From NCBI GenBank assembly GCA_020345745.1, contig CP070768.1, positions 105,905 through 140,667 of the forward strand: a stretch of DNA of 34,763 nt, in the 5' to 3' direction. The notes below the pieces were generated by a model. It did not search any database, was not told the DNA's origin, and saw only the letters and a program-made list of their open reading frames with translations. The stretch comes from Desulfobacterales bacterium (GTDB lineage: Bacteria > Desulfobacterota > Desulfobacteria > Desulfobacterales > UBA11574). The translations under genes and the position numbers were made by a program. Below are positions 8,441-17,139 of the stretch, piece by piece; the stretch's first letter is position 1; every line of letters begins with the position of its first letter.

Positions 8441-9112
8441 TCAAACAGGGTTAATGTTGTCTGGCGCATTATTTTTAACTGAGTTGACCTGTTTTGATAC
8501 AGGATGGCTTACAAATTCCGTAACAATACCGATTGTTAAAATATGGTTTAATTCCTTGACGTTTTGGTTGGCAGGATCGAGCCAAAATTCATACGTCTCG
8601 GGTTTGAGGACCGTCGGCATACGATAGTGAATTTCGCGGATAGACCCACTGGCTTCAGTTGTGATGATAGCGCATGATTTGTATATGGATTCATCAGCGT
8701 CCTTTGCATGCCAGGTTTCCCACAACCCTGCAAATGCAAACGGATTTTTGTCAGGCAAAGTGATAAATATGGGCCTTTTGCTCCCTTTTTTGCCTCTCCA
8801 TTCGAAGAATCCATCGGCAAGAATTAAACATCTGCGTTTTCTGAAGGCGTTGCGAAAGCTCGGTTTTTCAGCAACTGTTTCAGCCCGGGCGTTGATCATT
8901 CGATTTCCTATAGCGGTGTCATTCGCCCAAAAAGGAACCAGCCCCCAGTGCAGCTTTTCTAAACGATTCACATTGCTTTGTTGAATGATGGCTAAAACTT
9001 TTTGAGAGGGCGCAACATTATAGTTTTCCGTCACTTCGCAATTGGCATGAGCAATTGGAAAGAATTGTTTAAGCTCTTCTAAACTCCGGAATCCAACAAA
9101 CCGACCACACAT
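8441..9112 (-). CDS. SRAP-domain protein (YedK/HMCES family)
   Basis: 223 residues, the usual size. It starts MCGRF, so Cys2 becomes the N-terminal catalytic residue after Met removal. Other active-site motifs are present: NYNVAPSQ, WGLVPFW, NARAET, the Glu of DGFFEW, and His in IHYRMPTVL. SRAP proteins form a thiazolidine DNA-protein crosslink with abasic sites in single-stranded DNA and so protect them from strand breakage. A GGAAAA site about 8 bases upstream of the ATG is a modest ribosome site. It is transcribed alone; the APH-family kinase gene ends 27 bases upstream and may be co-transcribed with it. Confidence 0.95.
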   Translation of the reverse strand: MCGRFVGFRSLEELKQFFPIAHANCEVTENYNVAPSQKVLAIIQQSNVNRLEKLHWGLVPFWANDTAIGNRMINARAETVAEKPSFRNAFRKRRCLILADGFFEWRGKKGSKRPIFITLPDKNPFAFAGLWETWHAKDADESIYKSCAIITTEASGSIREIHYRMPTVLKPETYEFWLDPANQNVKELNHILTIGIVTEFVSHPVSKQVNSVKNNAPDNINPV

Positions 9113-9139
9113 ATTTACAATTTTCCTATATATTATGGT

Positions 9140-10222
9140 TTACTGAACGTTTTCGAATTTTAAAACACGCGTGTACAGTTGATCCCTATGGCTATCCATC
9201 CATCGCATCATTTGTACACTGTGTCTGAGATAGGTCTTGTATTCTTGAGAATCGCTATCGCTAGAATAATATCCTTCCAATATCCAATCGATTAAAAAAA
9301 GATTGCTCAAATGAATCATTTCAGGAAGATGCTCCAGCTCCATTGTGTCCAAGGGGCCGATGGTGTCGATCTCACCGGCAACTTTCTGATATGCTTCTAG
9401 GAAGCTTTCCGTACGATCGAGCAGGATGTGCCCTTCATCGATTCCATCCCATGAAGAACAAAAATAAAGCAAAGCAAGTGCGACATCAAAACATCGAATA
9501 TCTATTTTTGACCAGTCAAAGTCAAAAACGCCAATGACTTTTTCATTCTCGAATTTTAAGTTTCCGGGATGATAATCGCCATGAATGGCAAGGTGGGGCA
9601 TTTCATTATAGATCTTTTTGAATTGTATTTTATTTAATTCAAGGCAAAGATATTCGAATTGTTCTAAAAAGTATTGATCAAACGAAGATTCGCCTGCATG
9701 TTGTGCATAGTATTGCCATCGTTTAGACATTAAAACAATTCTGTCTATATTTCGCTGGTCAGTCCAGGCATCGATACCTTTCCATTCATATATCGCGCCG
9801 TGATAAGAAGCGAGTACTTTGGCAGCATCTCTTAACTCTGCGTCCGTGCACAAAGGGTTGTTCCAACTGTATTTGTCTTTGCCAGGTAACATAGTGAAAA
9901 TGCTGATATAGCGATCTTCGATACGGTTTTCCATTTTACTAGGGATTTTTACAAAGGTTGCATGGTCTTTTGTGGGGATAATAAGAGGTGAAATGTTAAA
10001 ACCTTGTTTAATAAGTTCAAGCATTAATGCATGCTCGAACGCTATTCTTTTTTTAGGTGTACCTGTTCTGTATCGCCTTAAAACGTAATGGTCTTTTTTA
10101 TTATTTTTTAACAAGTTAAGTTTAAAAGTTTCATTAATATATCCTCGATGGCTTCGCTCGATATGGATTAAACGACCAAGATCATAAAACGTTGATAGAA
10201 TAAAGTTGAAGTATTCTTTCAT
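9140..10222 (-). CDS. Aminoglycoside/choline-phosphotransferase-family kinase
   Basis: 360 residues. The APH fold is shown by the ATP-lobe Lys/Arg region YVLRRYRTG, the catalytic loop AIHGDYHPGNLKFE (Brenner motif HGDxHxxN) and the metal-binding GVFDFDWSKID. The rest fits the homoserine-kinase-II/SrkA-like branch, which includes stress protein kinases as well as small-molecule kinases. No resistance context is visible. There is no strong ribosome site, only AT-rich sequence before the ATG. It diverges from the ABC importer operon across a 435-base spacer. Family is clear; substrate unknown. Confidence 0.85.
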   Translation of the reverse strand: MKEYFNFILSTFYDLGRLIHIERSHRGYINETFKLNLLKNNKKDHYVLRRYRTGTPKKRIAFEHALMLELIKQGFNISPLIIPTKDHATFVKIPSKMENRIEDRYISIFTMLPGKDKYSWNNPLCTDAELRDAAKVLASYHGAIYEWKGIDAWTDQRNIDRIVLMSKRWQYYAQHAGESSFDQYFLEQFEYLCLELNKIQFKKIYNEMPHLAIHGDYHPGNLKFENEKVIGVFDFDWSKIDIRCFDVALALLYFCSSWDGIDEGHILLDRTESFLEAYQKVAGEIDTIGPLDTMELEHLPEMIHLSNLFLIDWILEGYYSSDSDSQEYKTYLRHSVQMMRWMDSHRDQLYTRVLKFENVQ

Positions 10223-10460
10223 TTTTCAATCCGGAATTAAAACTAATAAAAAGCTAACAATTAAATATTTTTTGAATTACAGTCAATCCATTTTTTAATT
10301 TGAATTCCCAAGCGGTTTTTGTGACACAGTGGAAATCAGGCTAAACGGGGAATATGGGAGCGGGAAATTTATCATACCAAGCTATCGGCGGGTATCTTTC
10401 GCCTATCTTGTTCCACAGTCTAGATTGCGCCAGTTTCAAAAATCGTGCAATGATTTTATC

Positions 10461-10495
10461 TTGACATTTATTAGGCCTAAACCTATGTATATACA
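10461..10495 (+). promoter_or_regulatory. Promoter plus HutC-type operator of the ABC importer operon
   Basis: TTGACA at 10461-10466 and TATGTA at 10484-10489 are separated by 17 bases. The palindrome TGTATATACA (10486-10495) overlaps the -10 box, and the extended sequence TGTATATACATCTA is repeated exactly upstream of ald (15775). The core GTATATAC fits the HutC-subfamily consensus GTNTANAC. Repression by the GntR protein encoded at 14972 is therefore likely. The leader to the first gene is about 160 bases. I see no other gene in the 10223-10657 spacer. Confidence 0.72.
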
Positions 10496-10657
10496 TCTAG
10501 TCTGAATGTCTCATGACGAACTTATCTGGCCTATTATGCAATCAAAATAGTACAAATACAAGTAGTTAGTCTTTTTGAAATTGACAGAGGAGCATTGGCA
10601 GTTGTCCATGTAGCTTATCATTTTTTACCCAACATAAATAAATAAGGAGGAGATGCT

Positions 10658-11683
10658 ATGAAAAGGGTTGGATTGCTAATGGTTTGTGTCGCTGTGGCGC
10701 TTTCAATTACATTGGGTGTTGCTGTAGCGAAGGAAACGGTTGTTGTGTACACGTCATTGGAAAATGAAGAAGTTGTCGATTACCTTGAACTGGCAAAAAA
10801 AGATTTGCCTGGTCTTGATATCCAGGCCATTCGTTTGTCAACAGGTGAACTGGGCGCAAGGATGCTGGCAGAGAGAGATAATCCTCAAGCAGACTGTATT
10901 TGGGGATGGGCCGTAACGAACATGTCAGAGTTTATTCCAAAGGGTATGCTGGTGCCGTACAAACCCAAGGGGTGGGACAAAATCCCTGCTCATTTTAAAA
11001 ACCCTGACGGTTATTGGACGGCCATTGATTTATATGCAGCGGCCCTGGTTCCCAACACGAAAGTATTGGCATCGAAAAACCTGCCCATGCCGAATGGTTG
11101 GAATGACCTCCTGAATCCAGTGTATAAGGATATGCTGATCATGCCGAATCCCGCTAGCTCTGGCACGGGTTTTTTGCAGGTTGCCAGCCTTTTGGTAATG
11201 CTGGATCCAGATTACAAAAACAAGCCGGTTGAAAAGAATAAAGCTTGGGATTTTCTGAAAGAATTGGATAAAAACATGGGCCAATATATTAAAAGCGGCT
11301 CCAAGCCAGCCAAACTGACAGCCGCGGGTGAATATGCCATCGGGTGCTCGTTTGCTTTTGTATATTCATCTTTGAAAAAGAAGGGTTTTCCGGTTGCTTT
11401 GGTGCTGCCGGAAGAAGGCGCTGGATACGAGCTTGAGGCGAACGCACTATTGCAAGGTGCTAAACACGAAAACGCCGCAAAAAAGTTTCTAGACTGGGCA
11501 ATAAGCACCAGCGCAATGAAACAATATGCCAAGTTTAAGCTTGGCGTTACGTATCCAAATATCCCCGGGCCGAAGGATTTGCCTGCCTTATCGACAATAA
11601 AACTGGCGCCAATGGATTTCCCGTGGCAATCTGAGAACCGGGCTAAGATTCTTGATGTGTGGCAGAATCTTTTCCTCAGATAG
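10658..11683 (+). CDS. ABC importer substrate-binding protein, putative 2-aminoethylphosphonate (PhnS2-like) type
   Basis: 341 residues with a clear signal peptide (basic start, hydrophobic to about 24, cleavage after AVA). The mature protein begins KETVVVYTSLENEEV, the entry of the periplasmic binding fold shared by Fe3+-, thiamine- and 2-aminoethylphosphonate-binding proteins (extracellular solute-binding family 1/6). I do not see the adjacent Tyr pair that holds iron in FbpA, which argues against iron. A strong site (AAGGAGGAGA) precedes the ATG. It is the first gene of the importer operon, under a HutC-type operator. Exact ligand is unproven: a small zwitterionic amino-phosphonate or related amine fits the neighbours. 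Confidence 0.85.
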   Translation: MKRVGLLMVCVAVALSITLGVAVAKETVVVYTSLENEEVVDYLELAKKDLPGLDIQAIRLSTGELGARMLAERDNPQADCIWGWAVTNMSEFIPKGMLVPYKPKGWDKIPAHFKNPDGYWTAIDLYAAALVPNTKVLASKNLPMPNGWNDLLNPVYKDMLIMPNPASSGTGFLQVASLLVMLDPDYKNKPVEKNKAWDFLKELDKNMGQYIKSGSKPAKLTAAGEYAIGCSFAFVYSSLKKKGFPVALVLPEEGAGYELEANALLQGAKHENAAKKFLDWAISTSAMKQYAKFKLGVTYPNIPGPKDLPALSTIKLAPMDFPWQSENRAKILDVWQNLFLR

Positions 11684-11820
11684 TTTCTATCCATAAACGG
11701 CACTTTTTGTCCGGATCTGCGTTCTCAGCGGGTTTTCGGTTGCGGCCTACAGAGAGTACGCCGCACCGGAAACTCTTGAGCGGCCTTAATCCAGACAACA
11801 ATTGCTCATTTATGAATAGG
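11681..11820. repeat. Imperfect-palindrome repeat, copy A, directly after the binding-protein stop
   Basis: 140 bases starting at the TAG stop codon and matching copy B (13017-13156) without gaps, about 88% identical by hand count. The termini CTATCCATAAACG and CATTTATGAATAG are inverted. Internal arms GTCCGGAT/ATCCAGAC and GTTGCGGC/GCCGCAC allow a long stem. About 110 bases with no obvious ribosome site separate it from the ATPase gene. Confidence 0.8.
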
Positions 11821-11930
11821 CATCACCTCGTCTCGAATTTGCAAATTAATCCATGTGAGGTAATGTTTCGTCATGGGGTGATGGAGCATTGTTTAAACCT
11901 TACACCTAATATCTGCAAGAAAATTATACC

Positions 11931-13019
11931 ATGTCCAAAAAGCTGGTCTTAGAAAATGTCAGTAAACATTTCGGTTCGCTCATCGCAGTCAATAATGTCA
12001 GCCTTGATATTATGCCCGGTGAATTTCTTTGCTTTTTAGGCCCCAGCGGGTGCGGAAAAACAACCATCCTTAGAATGATCACCGGATTTGAGCAGGTCAC
12101 AGCAGGCAATATTATTTACGATGGGAAGATCATTAATGATGTTATCCCGCAAAAAAGAGAGTTTGGGATTGTTTTCCAATCTTATGCACTTTTCCCCAAC
12201 ATGACCGTAAACCAAAACATCGCATTTGGCTTAAAAATGCGGAAAATGCCGCAAAAGCTGATCGATGAGAGAGTCAATGAAATGCTGGGTCTTTTGGGCT
12301 TGGCCGGATGGGATACCCATTATCCTTCACAACTAAGTGGTGGACAGCAGCAACGGGTTGCCCTTGGAAGAGCGCTTGCCATAAAACCGAGTGTTCTTCT
12401 CCTTGACGAGCCGTTAAGTGCGCTGGACGCTAAAATTCGGGTGCGGCTCAGAACGGTGATTAAAAGATTGCAGGAAGAACTTGGCATCACCATGATCTAT
12501 GTAACCCATGACCAGGAAGAAGCCCTCGCCCTTGCGGATCGGGTTGTCATTATGAGAGATGGTGAATTCAGACAAATCGGCTCTCCTTTTGATATCTATA
12601 AAGAACCGAAAACGAGTTTCATTGCGGAGTTTGTAGGAACGTCTAATTTTCTCACCTGCACAAAAAAGAATGGAAAGATACAGTTCGGCCGGCTGGAATT
12701 TGTGGCTGCTAACAGCTCGGATGTTGCGGAAGAAACGGTTTATCTTGCGATCCGGCCTGAAAATATCGAGATTGTGGATGTCACCGTTCCTGCCGACAAT
12801 TGTGTGCCCTCAAATATCGTTGAAGTTGAAGTGGAGGTGATTAACTTCCTTGGTGCCGTTGTGAGGATTACCTTTTTTCTCGAAGGCGAAGAGATGTTTG
12901 TCGATTTACCTGAAAAAGAGTTTGAGAAAATAAGCTTGAAAAGAAAGGACAAAGTAAAGCTTTATTTTCCACCGGATGCTTTTCATATTTATACTGAGCT
13001 TTTCAGAAAACTTATTTAG
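11931..13019 (+). CDS. ABC importer ATPase (PhnT/FbpC/PotA-like)
   Basis: 362 residues. Walker A GPSGCGKTT at 37-45, Q-loop Gln83 in VFQSYALFPNM, signature LSGGQQQR at 135-142, Walker B VLLLDE at 155-160 with D-loop SALD, and switch His193. Residues about 240-362 form a TOBE-type regulatory domain (YLAIRPENIEI). This is the MOI/CUT1-type ATPase used by importers for spermidine, iron, molybdate and 2-aminoethylphosphonate. The ribosome site is weak (AAGA), and the gene lies between two copies of a long hairpin repeat, so its expression relative to its neighbours may be tuned at RNA level. It energises the fused permease encoded next. Confidence 0.92.
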   Translation: MSKKLVLENVSKHFGSLIAVNNVSLDIMPGEFLCFLGPSGCGKTTILRMITGFEQVTAGNIIYDGKIINDVIPQKREFGIVFQSYALFPNMTVNQNIAFGLKMRKMPQKLIDERVNEMLGLLGLAGWDTHYPSQLSGGQQQRVALGRALAIKPSVLLLDEPLSALDAKIRVRLRTVIKRLQEELGITMIYVTHDQEEALALADRVVIMRDGEFRQIGSPFDIYKEPKTSFIAEFVGTSNFLTCTKKNGKIQFGRLEFVAANSSDVAEETVYLAIRPENIEIVDVTVPADNCVPSNIVEVEVEVINFLGAVVRITFFLEGEEMFVDLPEKEFEKISLKRKDKVKLYFPPDAFHIYTELFRKLI

Positions 13020-13156
13020 TTTCCATCCATAAATGGTCCTTTTTGCCCGGATCTGCGTTCTCCGCGGGTTTTCGGTTGCGGTGTACAGGGAGTACGCCTC
13101 ACCGGAAACCCTTGTGCGGCCTTAATCTGGACAAAAATTACTCATTTGTGAATAGG
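13017..13156. repeat. Imperfect-palindrome repeat, copy B, directly after the ATPase stop
   Basis: The second copy of the 140-base element. It again begins at the TAG stop codon (TAGTTTCCATCCATAAATGG) and ends CATTTGTGAATAGG. The central GCGGGTTTTCGGTTGCGG block is identical in both copies. The two copies exactly bracket the ATPase gene. Confidence 0.8.
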
Positions 13157-13182
13157 AAACACACCGCGTCCATTTTTCAACT

Positions 13183-14919
13183 ATGGATGGACACTATTTA
13201 GGAGCAATGAATACCACTGCTGAAGAATATGTCGTGCCAGTTGAATATGGAATCTCATCGACACGAATGGAGATTGATAGATTCATTGTTCCGACGGTGA
13301 CCATTTTCATCGCATTGCTTCTTTTCTTCTTCATGCTCTTTCCGCTCTGGTCCATTCTTCAATTGAGTTTTTTTGAAGGCGGCCAATTTGGTATTGCCAA
13401 CTTTACCCTTGCCAACTTTAAAAAATATTTTACGACATCTTATACGTTAAATGCCCTCTGGCATAGTCTCTATGTCTCTGTAGCCACAACAATTATTGTT
13501 ACGATCTTGGTGTTCTTTTTTGCTTATGCCATGACCCGGACGACGATTTCCGGGAAAACATTTTTCAGAAATGTCATCATGATGCCCCTGGTTGCGCCGT
13601 CCATTATTCAGGCGCTGGCGCTTATATACCTTTTCGGAAGGAATGGTTTGATAACGGCACATTTTCTTAAAATCGATTGGAATATTTACGGTGCAACCGG
13701 TATTATTGTTTCAGAAGTTCTATACTGCCTGCCCCATGCATTTGTTATTTTATATACGACGCTTTCAGCGGTTGATATACGGTTGGATGAGGCTGCTGAA
13801 AGTCTTGGGGCTACACCGCTCAAAGTGTTTACCAGGATTACGCTGCCTTCTGCAAAATACGGGATTTTCAGTGCTGCCGCTCTTACCTTTAATCTGACCA
13901 TAACAGATTTTGGTAACCCGGTTGTCATCGGTGCAGATTACAATGTCCTTGCTACAGAAATTTATGCTCAAGTGACGAATCTTTACAGGTTTGACCTGGG
14001 GGCCACCATCAGTATCATCCTATTGGTTCCGTCTCTTATGGCCTTTATTTTAAACTATTATATATCCCGCAAAACATTTGCAATGATCAGCGGTGCTGCG
14101 AAACCTGTCATTCCACCGTCACGGCCATTGAAAAAGATATCCTTCACTATTTACTGTTGCCTGGTGTCCTTTTCGATCATTATCATATTTGCGACGGTAG
14201 TTATTGGGTCTTTTGTTAAAATATGGCCCTATGACTGGTCCCTGACACTTTCGCATTACAAGTTCCCATCCATTGGCGGATATTCAGCCATATGGACAAG
14301 TGTATGGGTATCTATATTTGTCGGCATAGGGGGATCGTTCATCACGCTGGTTGCCGGATATGTCATGGAGACACGCAAACCTTTTTTCAAGCAATTTATA
14401 TACCTTTTATCGGTGATGCCCGCAGCCATTCCGGGTTTAGTCATGGGCTTGGGATATATTCTTGCCTTTAATAAACCTTATTATTTTTTCTATGGAACAC
14501 CATGGATCATTGTTATCAACGTTATCATATGTAATTTTACCTTGGGCATATTATCGAGTATTTCCAATTTAAGGAACATTGACCCATCAATAGAAGAGGC
14601 ATCCATAAGTTTAGGGGGAGATACCATTAAAACCTTTTTCAAAATCATTTTTCCGCTATCCCGAGTCGCATTTTTTCAGAACTTTGTCTATTTTTTCATG
14701 AGATCCATGACAACTATCAGCGCGGTTATTTTTCTGGTTTCCGCAACCGTACATCTGGCGGCAATTGAAATCATTATGCTCGACAATGACGGGTGGACAG
14801 CGAGCGCCAACGCCATGTGCACCTGTATCATTGTCATTGTTTTAATCATGCTGGGTATTTTACAAATCGTTTCAAAAAAGACAGGTACACACCAAGAAGG
14901 ACTCGTTTCAGCACTTTAA
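13183..14919 (+). CDS. ABC importer permease, two fused transmembrane domains (PhnU2/FbpB-like)
   Basis: 578 residues with about 12 membrane segments. It is two MetI-like permease modules in tandem: the first about 45-300, the second about 325-565. Each carries an EAA-type coupling loop (DEAAESLGATPLKVFTRITLP at about 201-221; EEASISLGGDTIKTFFKIIFP in the second half). One chain thus replaces the usual permease pair, as in FbpB and in the putative 2-aminoethylphosphonate permease PhnU2. The start is uncertain: ATG 13183 has no ribosome site, while ATG 13207 follows AGGAG by only two bases. It ends 52 bases before the regulator gene and probably shares the transcript. Confidence 0.9.
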   Translation: MDGHYLGAMNTTAEEYVVPVEYGISSTRMEIDRFIVPTVTIFIALLLFFFMLFPLWSILQLSFFEGGQFGIANFTLANFKKYFTTSYTLNALWHSLYVSVATTIIVTILVFFFAYAMTRTTISGKTFFRNVIMMPLVAPSIIQALALIYLFGRNGLITAHFLKIDWNIYGATGIIVSEVLYCLPHAFVILYTTLSAVDIRLDEAAESLGATPLKVFTRITLPSAKYGIFSAAALTFNLTITDFGNPVVIGADYNVLATEIYAQVTNLYRFDLGATISIILLVPSLMAFILNYYISRKTFAMISGAAKPVIPPSRPLKKISFTIYCCLVSFSIIIIFATVVIGSFVKIWPYDWSLTLSHYKFPSIGGYSAIWTSVWVSIFVGIGGSFITLVAGYVMETRKPFFKQFIYLLSVMPAAIPGLVMGLGYILAFNKPYYFFYGTPWIIVINVIICNFTLGILSSISNLRNIDPSIEEASISLGGDTIKTFFKIIFPLSRVAFFQNFVYFFMRSMTTISAVIFLVSATVHLAAIEIIMLDNDGWTASANAMCTCIIVIVLIMLGILQIVSKKTGTHQEGLVSAL

Positions 14920-14971
14920 ACCTGAAAATTGATGCAAGTTTTAGGCTAAATAAAAATACGGAGATGGTCCA

Positions 14972-15751
14972 TTGAAAGTAATCGATCCATCAAATCCCAT
15001 TCCTAAGTACCTCCAAATAAGCACTTGGCTAAAAAATCTCATACAGACAGGCCGGTATAAGGAAGGGGAGAAGCTTCCATCAGAAATAGAACTGTCGAAA
15101 ATGTGTGAAGTCAACAGAAATACACTTAGGCAGGCGATTTCAAGATTAACGACGGAAGGCATGTTAAGAAAAGAAAAGGGAATGGGGACATTTGTATTAT
15201 CATCTAAGCCTATTGCCCTCAAGCATAAGCTTAATCGGATATCCAGCTTCACAGACGACCTCAGTGAGAGTGGACTTAAGGAAAAGACCGTCCTTTTGAA
15301 AAAGGGAATTGGCGATGCACCGGATCATGTGGCCAAGGCACTCATTCTAGGAGCGAATAGCAAAGTTGTTCTCATACACCGTTTGCGAACAGGAGATGAT
15401 ATGCCGCTAATATATGAAGAGAGCTATCTCCCGAGTGAAATGTTTAGCCATATTTTAGATTTGGATCTTACCGGTTCCATGTATAAGATTCTTTCCGAAC
15501 AGTTTGATACTGTGCTCGCCCGCTGCGAACAAATCATAAAAGCTGTAAATTTGAATCCACAAATATCAAGGCTTTTCAATCTTCCCAAAGGTTCAGCCGG
15601 CCTATACATGGAAAGTGTCACCTATAACGAAAGTAATATACCTATAGAGCTGCTGTGTTCATACTACAGAGGAGATAAATATATATTCGAAGTCGAACTT
15701 GGGCGCTATCATATAAAAAATGATAAGATCATTTCTTTTGATGTTAAATAA
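14972..15751 (+). CDS. GntR-family regulator, HutC subfamily (UTRA domain)
   Basis: 259 residues from a TTG start, chosen because CGGAG lies about 8 bases upstream and the protein begins right at the family's N-terminus (IDPSNPIPKYLQI). Winged helix at about 10-78: YKEGEKLPSEIELSKMCEVN, then RNTLRQAISRLTTEGML. The UTRA effector domain follows, about 95-250 (VVLIHRLRTGDDMPLIYEESYLP in part, then SAGLYMESVTYNESNIPIEL in part). HutC-type regulators are usually repressors released by a pathway substrate or intermediate; PhnF is one. Two identical TGTATATACATCTA sites flank this gene's regulon, at the importer promoter and before ald. Confidence 0.92.
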   Translation: MKVIDPSNPIPKYLQISTWLKNLIQTGRYKEGEKLPSEIELSKMCEVNRNTLRQAISRLTTEGMLRKEKGMGTFVLSSKPIALKHKLNRISSFTDDLSESGLKEKTVLLKKGIGDAPDHVAKALILGANSKVVLIHRLRTGDDMPLIYEESYLPSEMFSHILDLDLTGSMYKILSEQFDTVLARCEQIIKAVNLNPQISRLFNLPKGSAGLYMESVTYNESNIPIELLCSYYRGDKYIFEVELGRYHIKNDKIISFDVK

Positions 15752-15774
15752 AGAGATATTTTTTTAAGATCTGT

Positions 15775-15792
15775 TGTATATACATCTATAAT
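15775..15792 (+). promoter_or_regulatory. HutC-type operator and -10 box before ald
   Basis: TGTATATACA at 15775-15784, followed by ATCTA, is identical over 14 bases to the site at the importer promoter. TATAAT at 15787-15792 is a perfect -10 box directly beside it. The -35 region (TTTAAG about 17 bases upstream) is weak. This gives the catabolic genes their own promoter under the same regulator. Confidence 0.7.
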
Positions 15793-15824
15793 TCATAACG
15801 AACGGTTACCATAAGGAGGAAAAG

Positions 15825-16937
15825 ATGCGAGTTGGCGTATTGAAAGAGATTAAAACAAAAGAACACAGGGTTTCTATGACGCCCGGCGGGGTTGAGCAGA
15901 TGGTGGCGCACGGACACGAAGTGATGGTGGAGACAGAGGCCGGGGGAGGATCGGCTTATTCCAACGATGATTATATAAATGCCGGAGCCGTTATTGGTGA
16001 TTCGGCTGAAGAGATTTACCAGAAAGCAGATATGGTGATGAAGGTAAAAGAACCGCTTCCCGTTGAATATCCAATGATTCGAAAAGGGCAGGTATTATTT
16101 ACTTATTTTCATTTTGCCGCATCCTTAGAGCTTACTCAGGCCATGATCGATTCAGGGTCGGTTTCGGTGGCATATGAGACCGTGGAGCAGGCAGACGGTT
16201 CTTTGCCGCTCCTGACACCCATGAGTGAGGTGGCCGGTAAAATGGCTATCCAGGAGGGAGCAAAATACCTGGAAAAAACATATGGTGGCAGTGGTGTTCT
16301 CTTGAGTGGTGTGCCCGGAGTAGATCCAGGGACCGTCCTGGTTATCGGTGGCGGGGTCGTTGGAACCGCCGCTGCTAAAGTGGCTTGCGGTATGGGAGCA
16401 AAGGTGTATTTGCTCGATACCGATATAAATCGCCTGCGATATCTTAGCGATGTAATGCCTAAAAACTGCTTTTTACTCATGTCGAGTCCGACCACCATTC
16501 GAAGGCTTTTGCAAGAGGCGGATCTTGTGGTGGGTGCCGTTCTCATAACCGGGGCAGTGGCACCCAAATTGATTACCCGCGACATGTTAACGCTCATGAA
16601 GAAAGGGTCTGTCATTGCCGATGTGGCCATTGACCAGGGAGGATGTGTGGAAACGGCGAAACCCACGACCCACGATGACCCCATTTATGAGGTTGATGGT
16701 ATTATACACTATTGTGTTGCAAATATGCCGGGAGCGGTTTCGTATACCTCGACAAAAGCACTGACCAATGCAACGCTTCCGTATGCGTTGGAACTTGCGG
16801 ATAAAGGATACAGAAACGCGGCAAAAGAAAATCCGGAGATTGCCAAAGGTATCAATGTGCTTGAAGGAAAGGTAACCCACAAAGGTGTGGCCGACGCCTT
16901 CGGCTTAGAATATGTGTCTTTAGATTCGTTATTATAA
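15825..16937 (+). CDS. ald: Alanine dehydrogenase
   Basis: 370 residues, the family length. It converts L-alanine and NAD+ to pyruvate, ammonia and NADH. Catalytic and substrate residues sit at the expected positions: Arg15 (KEHRVSMTP), Lys75 (VKEPLP), His96 (YFHFAAS) and the Asp of DVAIDQGGC. The NAD-binding GGGVVGTAAAKVA is at about 175-187. The start has AAGGAGG upstream. In this cluster it most likely regenerates pyruvate as amino acceptor for the aminotransferase encoded next and releases the nitrogen as ammonia. It has its own HutC-type operator. A TIR repeat separates it from the aminotransferase gene. Confidence 0.96.
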   Translation: MRVGVLKEIKTKEHRVSMTPGGVEQMVAHGHEVMVETEAGGGSAYSNDDYINAGAVIGDSAEEIYQKADMVMKVKEPLPVEYPMIRKGQVLFTYFHFAASLELTQAMIDSGSVSVAYETVEQADGSLPLLTPMSEVAGKMAIQEGAKYLEKTYGGSGVLLSGVPGVDPGTVLVIGGGVVGTAAAKVACGMGAKVYLLDTDINRLRYLSDVMPKNCFLLMSSPTTIRRLLQEADLVVGAVLITGAVAPKLITRDMLTLMKKGSVIADVAIDQGGCVETAKPTTHDDPIYEVDGIIHYCVANMPGAVSYTSTKALTNATLPYALELADKGYRNAAKENPEIAKGINVLEGKVTHKGVADAFGLEYVSLDSLL

Positions 16938-16941
16938 ATTC

Positions 16942-17083
16942 GATACCTTTGAAAAACGCCCTCTTTTGCTCAATTCCGGTGTCAGGCTTGGATTTTAATC
17001 CGCGAAATACTCAATGTATGCCTGTGGTTAAAATTCTCGCCTTCCTTGATCTTGAGCAAAACTGAACATTTTTTAAAGGTATC
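16942..17083. repeat. TIR element, GAGACCTTTGAAAAACG family, copy 2
   Basis: 142 bases bounded by GATACCTTTGAAAAACG and CATTTTTTAAAGGTATC, imperfect inverted repeats. The interior (CTTTTGCTCAATTCCGGTG, AATCCGCGAAATACTCAATG, CTTGATCTTGAGCAAAA) is nearly the same as the copy at 27399-27541. It starts 4 bases after the ald stop. Its left part also contains a CTTTTGCTCAA/TTGAGCAAAA inverted pair. Confidence 0.82.
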
Positions 17084-17139
17084 AGTTTGGAAGAAGTATT
17101 TAAGTATTAAAATTGTTGCTCTATGCAAGGAGAATAAAC

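Noticed and set aside
10658-14919. Iron(III) importer of the FbpABC type
   Set aside because: Overall similarity is real, but the adjacent Tyr iron ligands were not seen and the neighbours are amine-metabolism genes with no siderophore or Fur-like site noticed.
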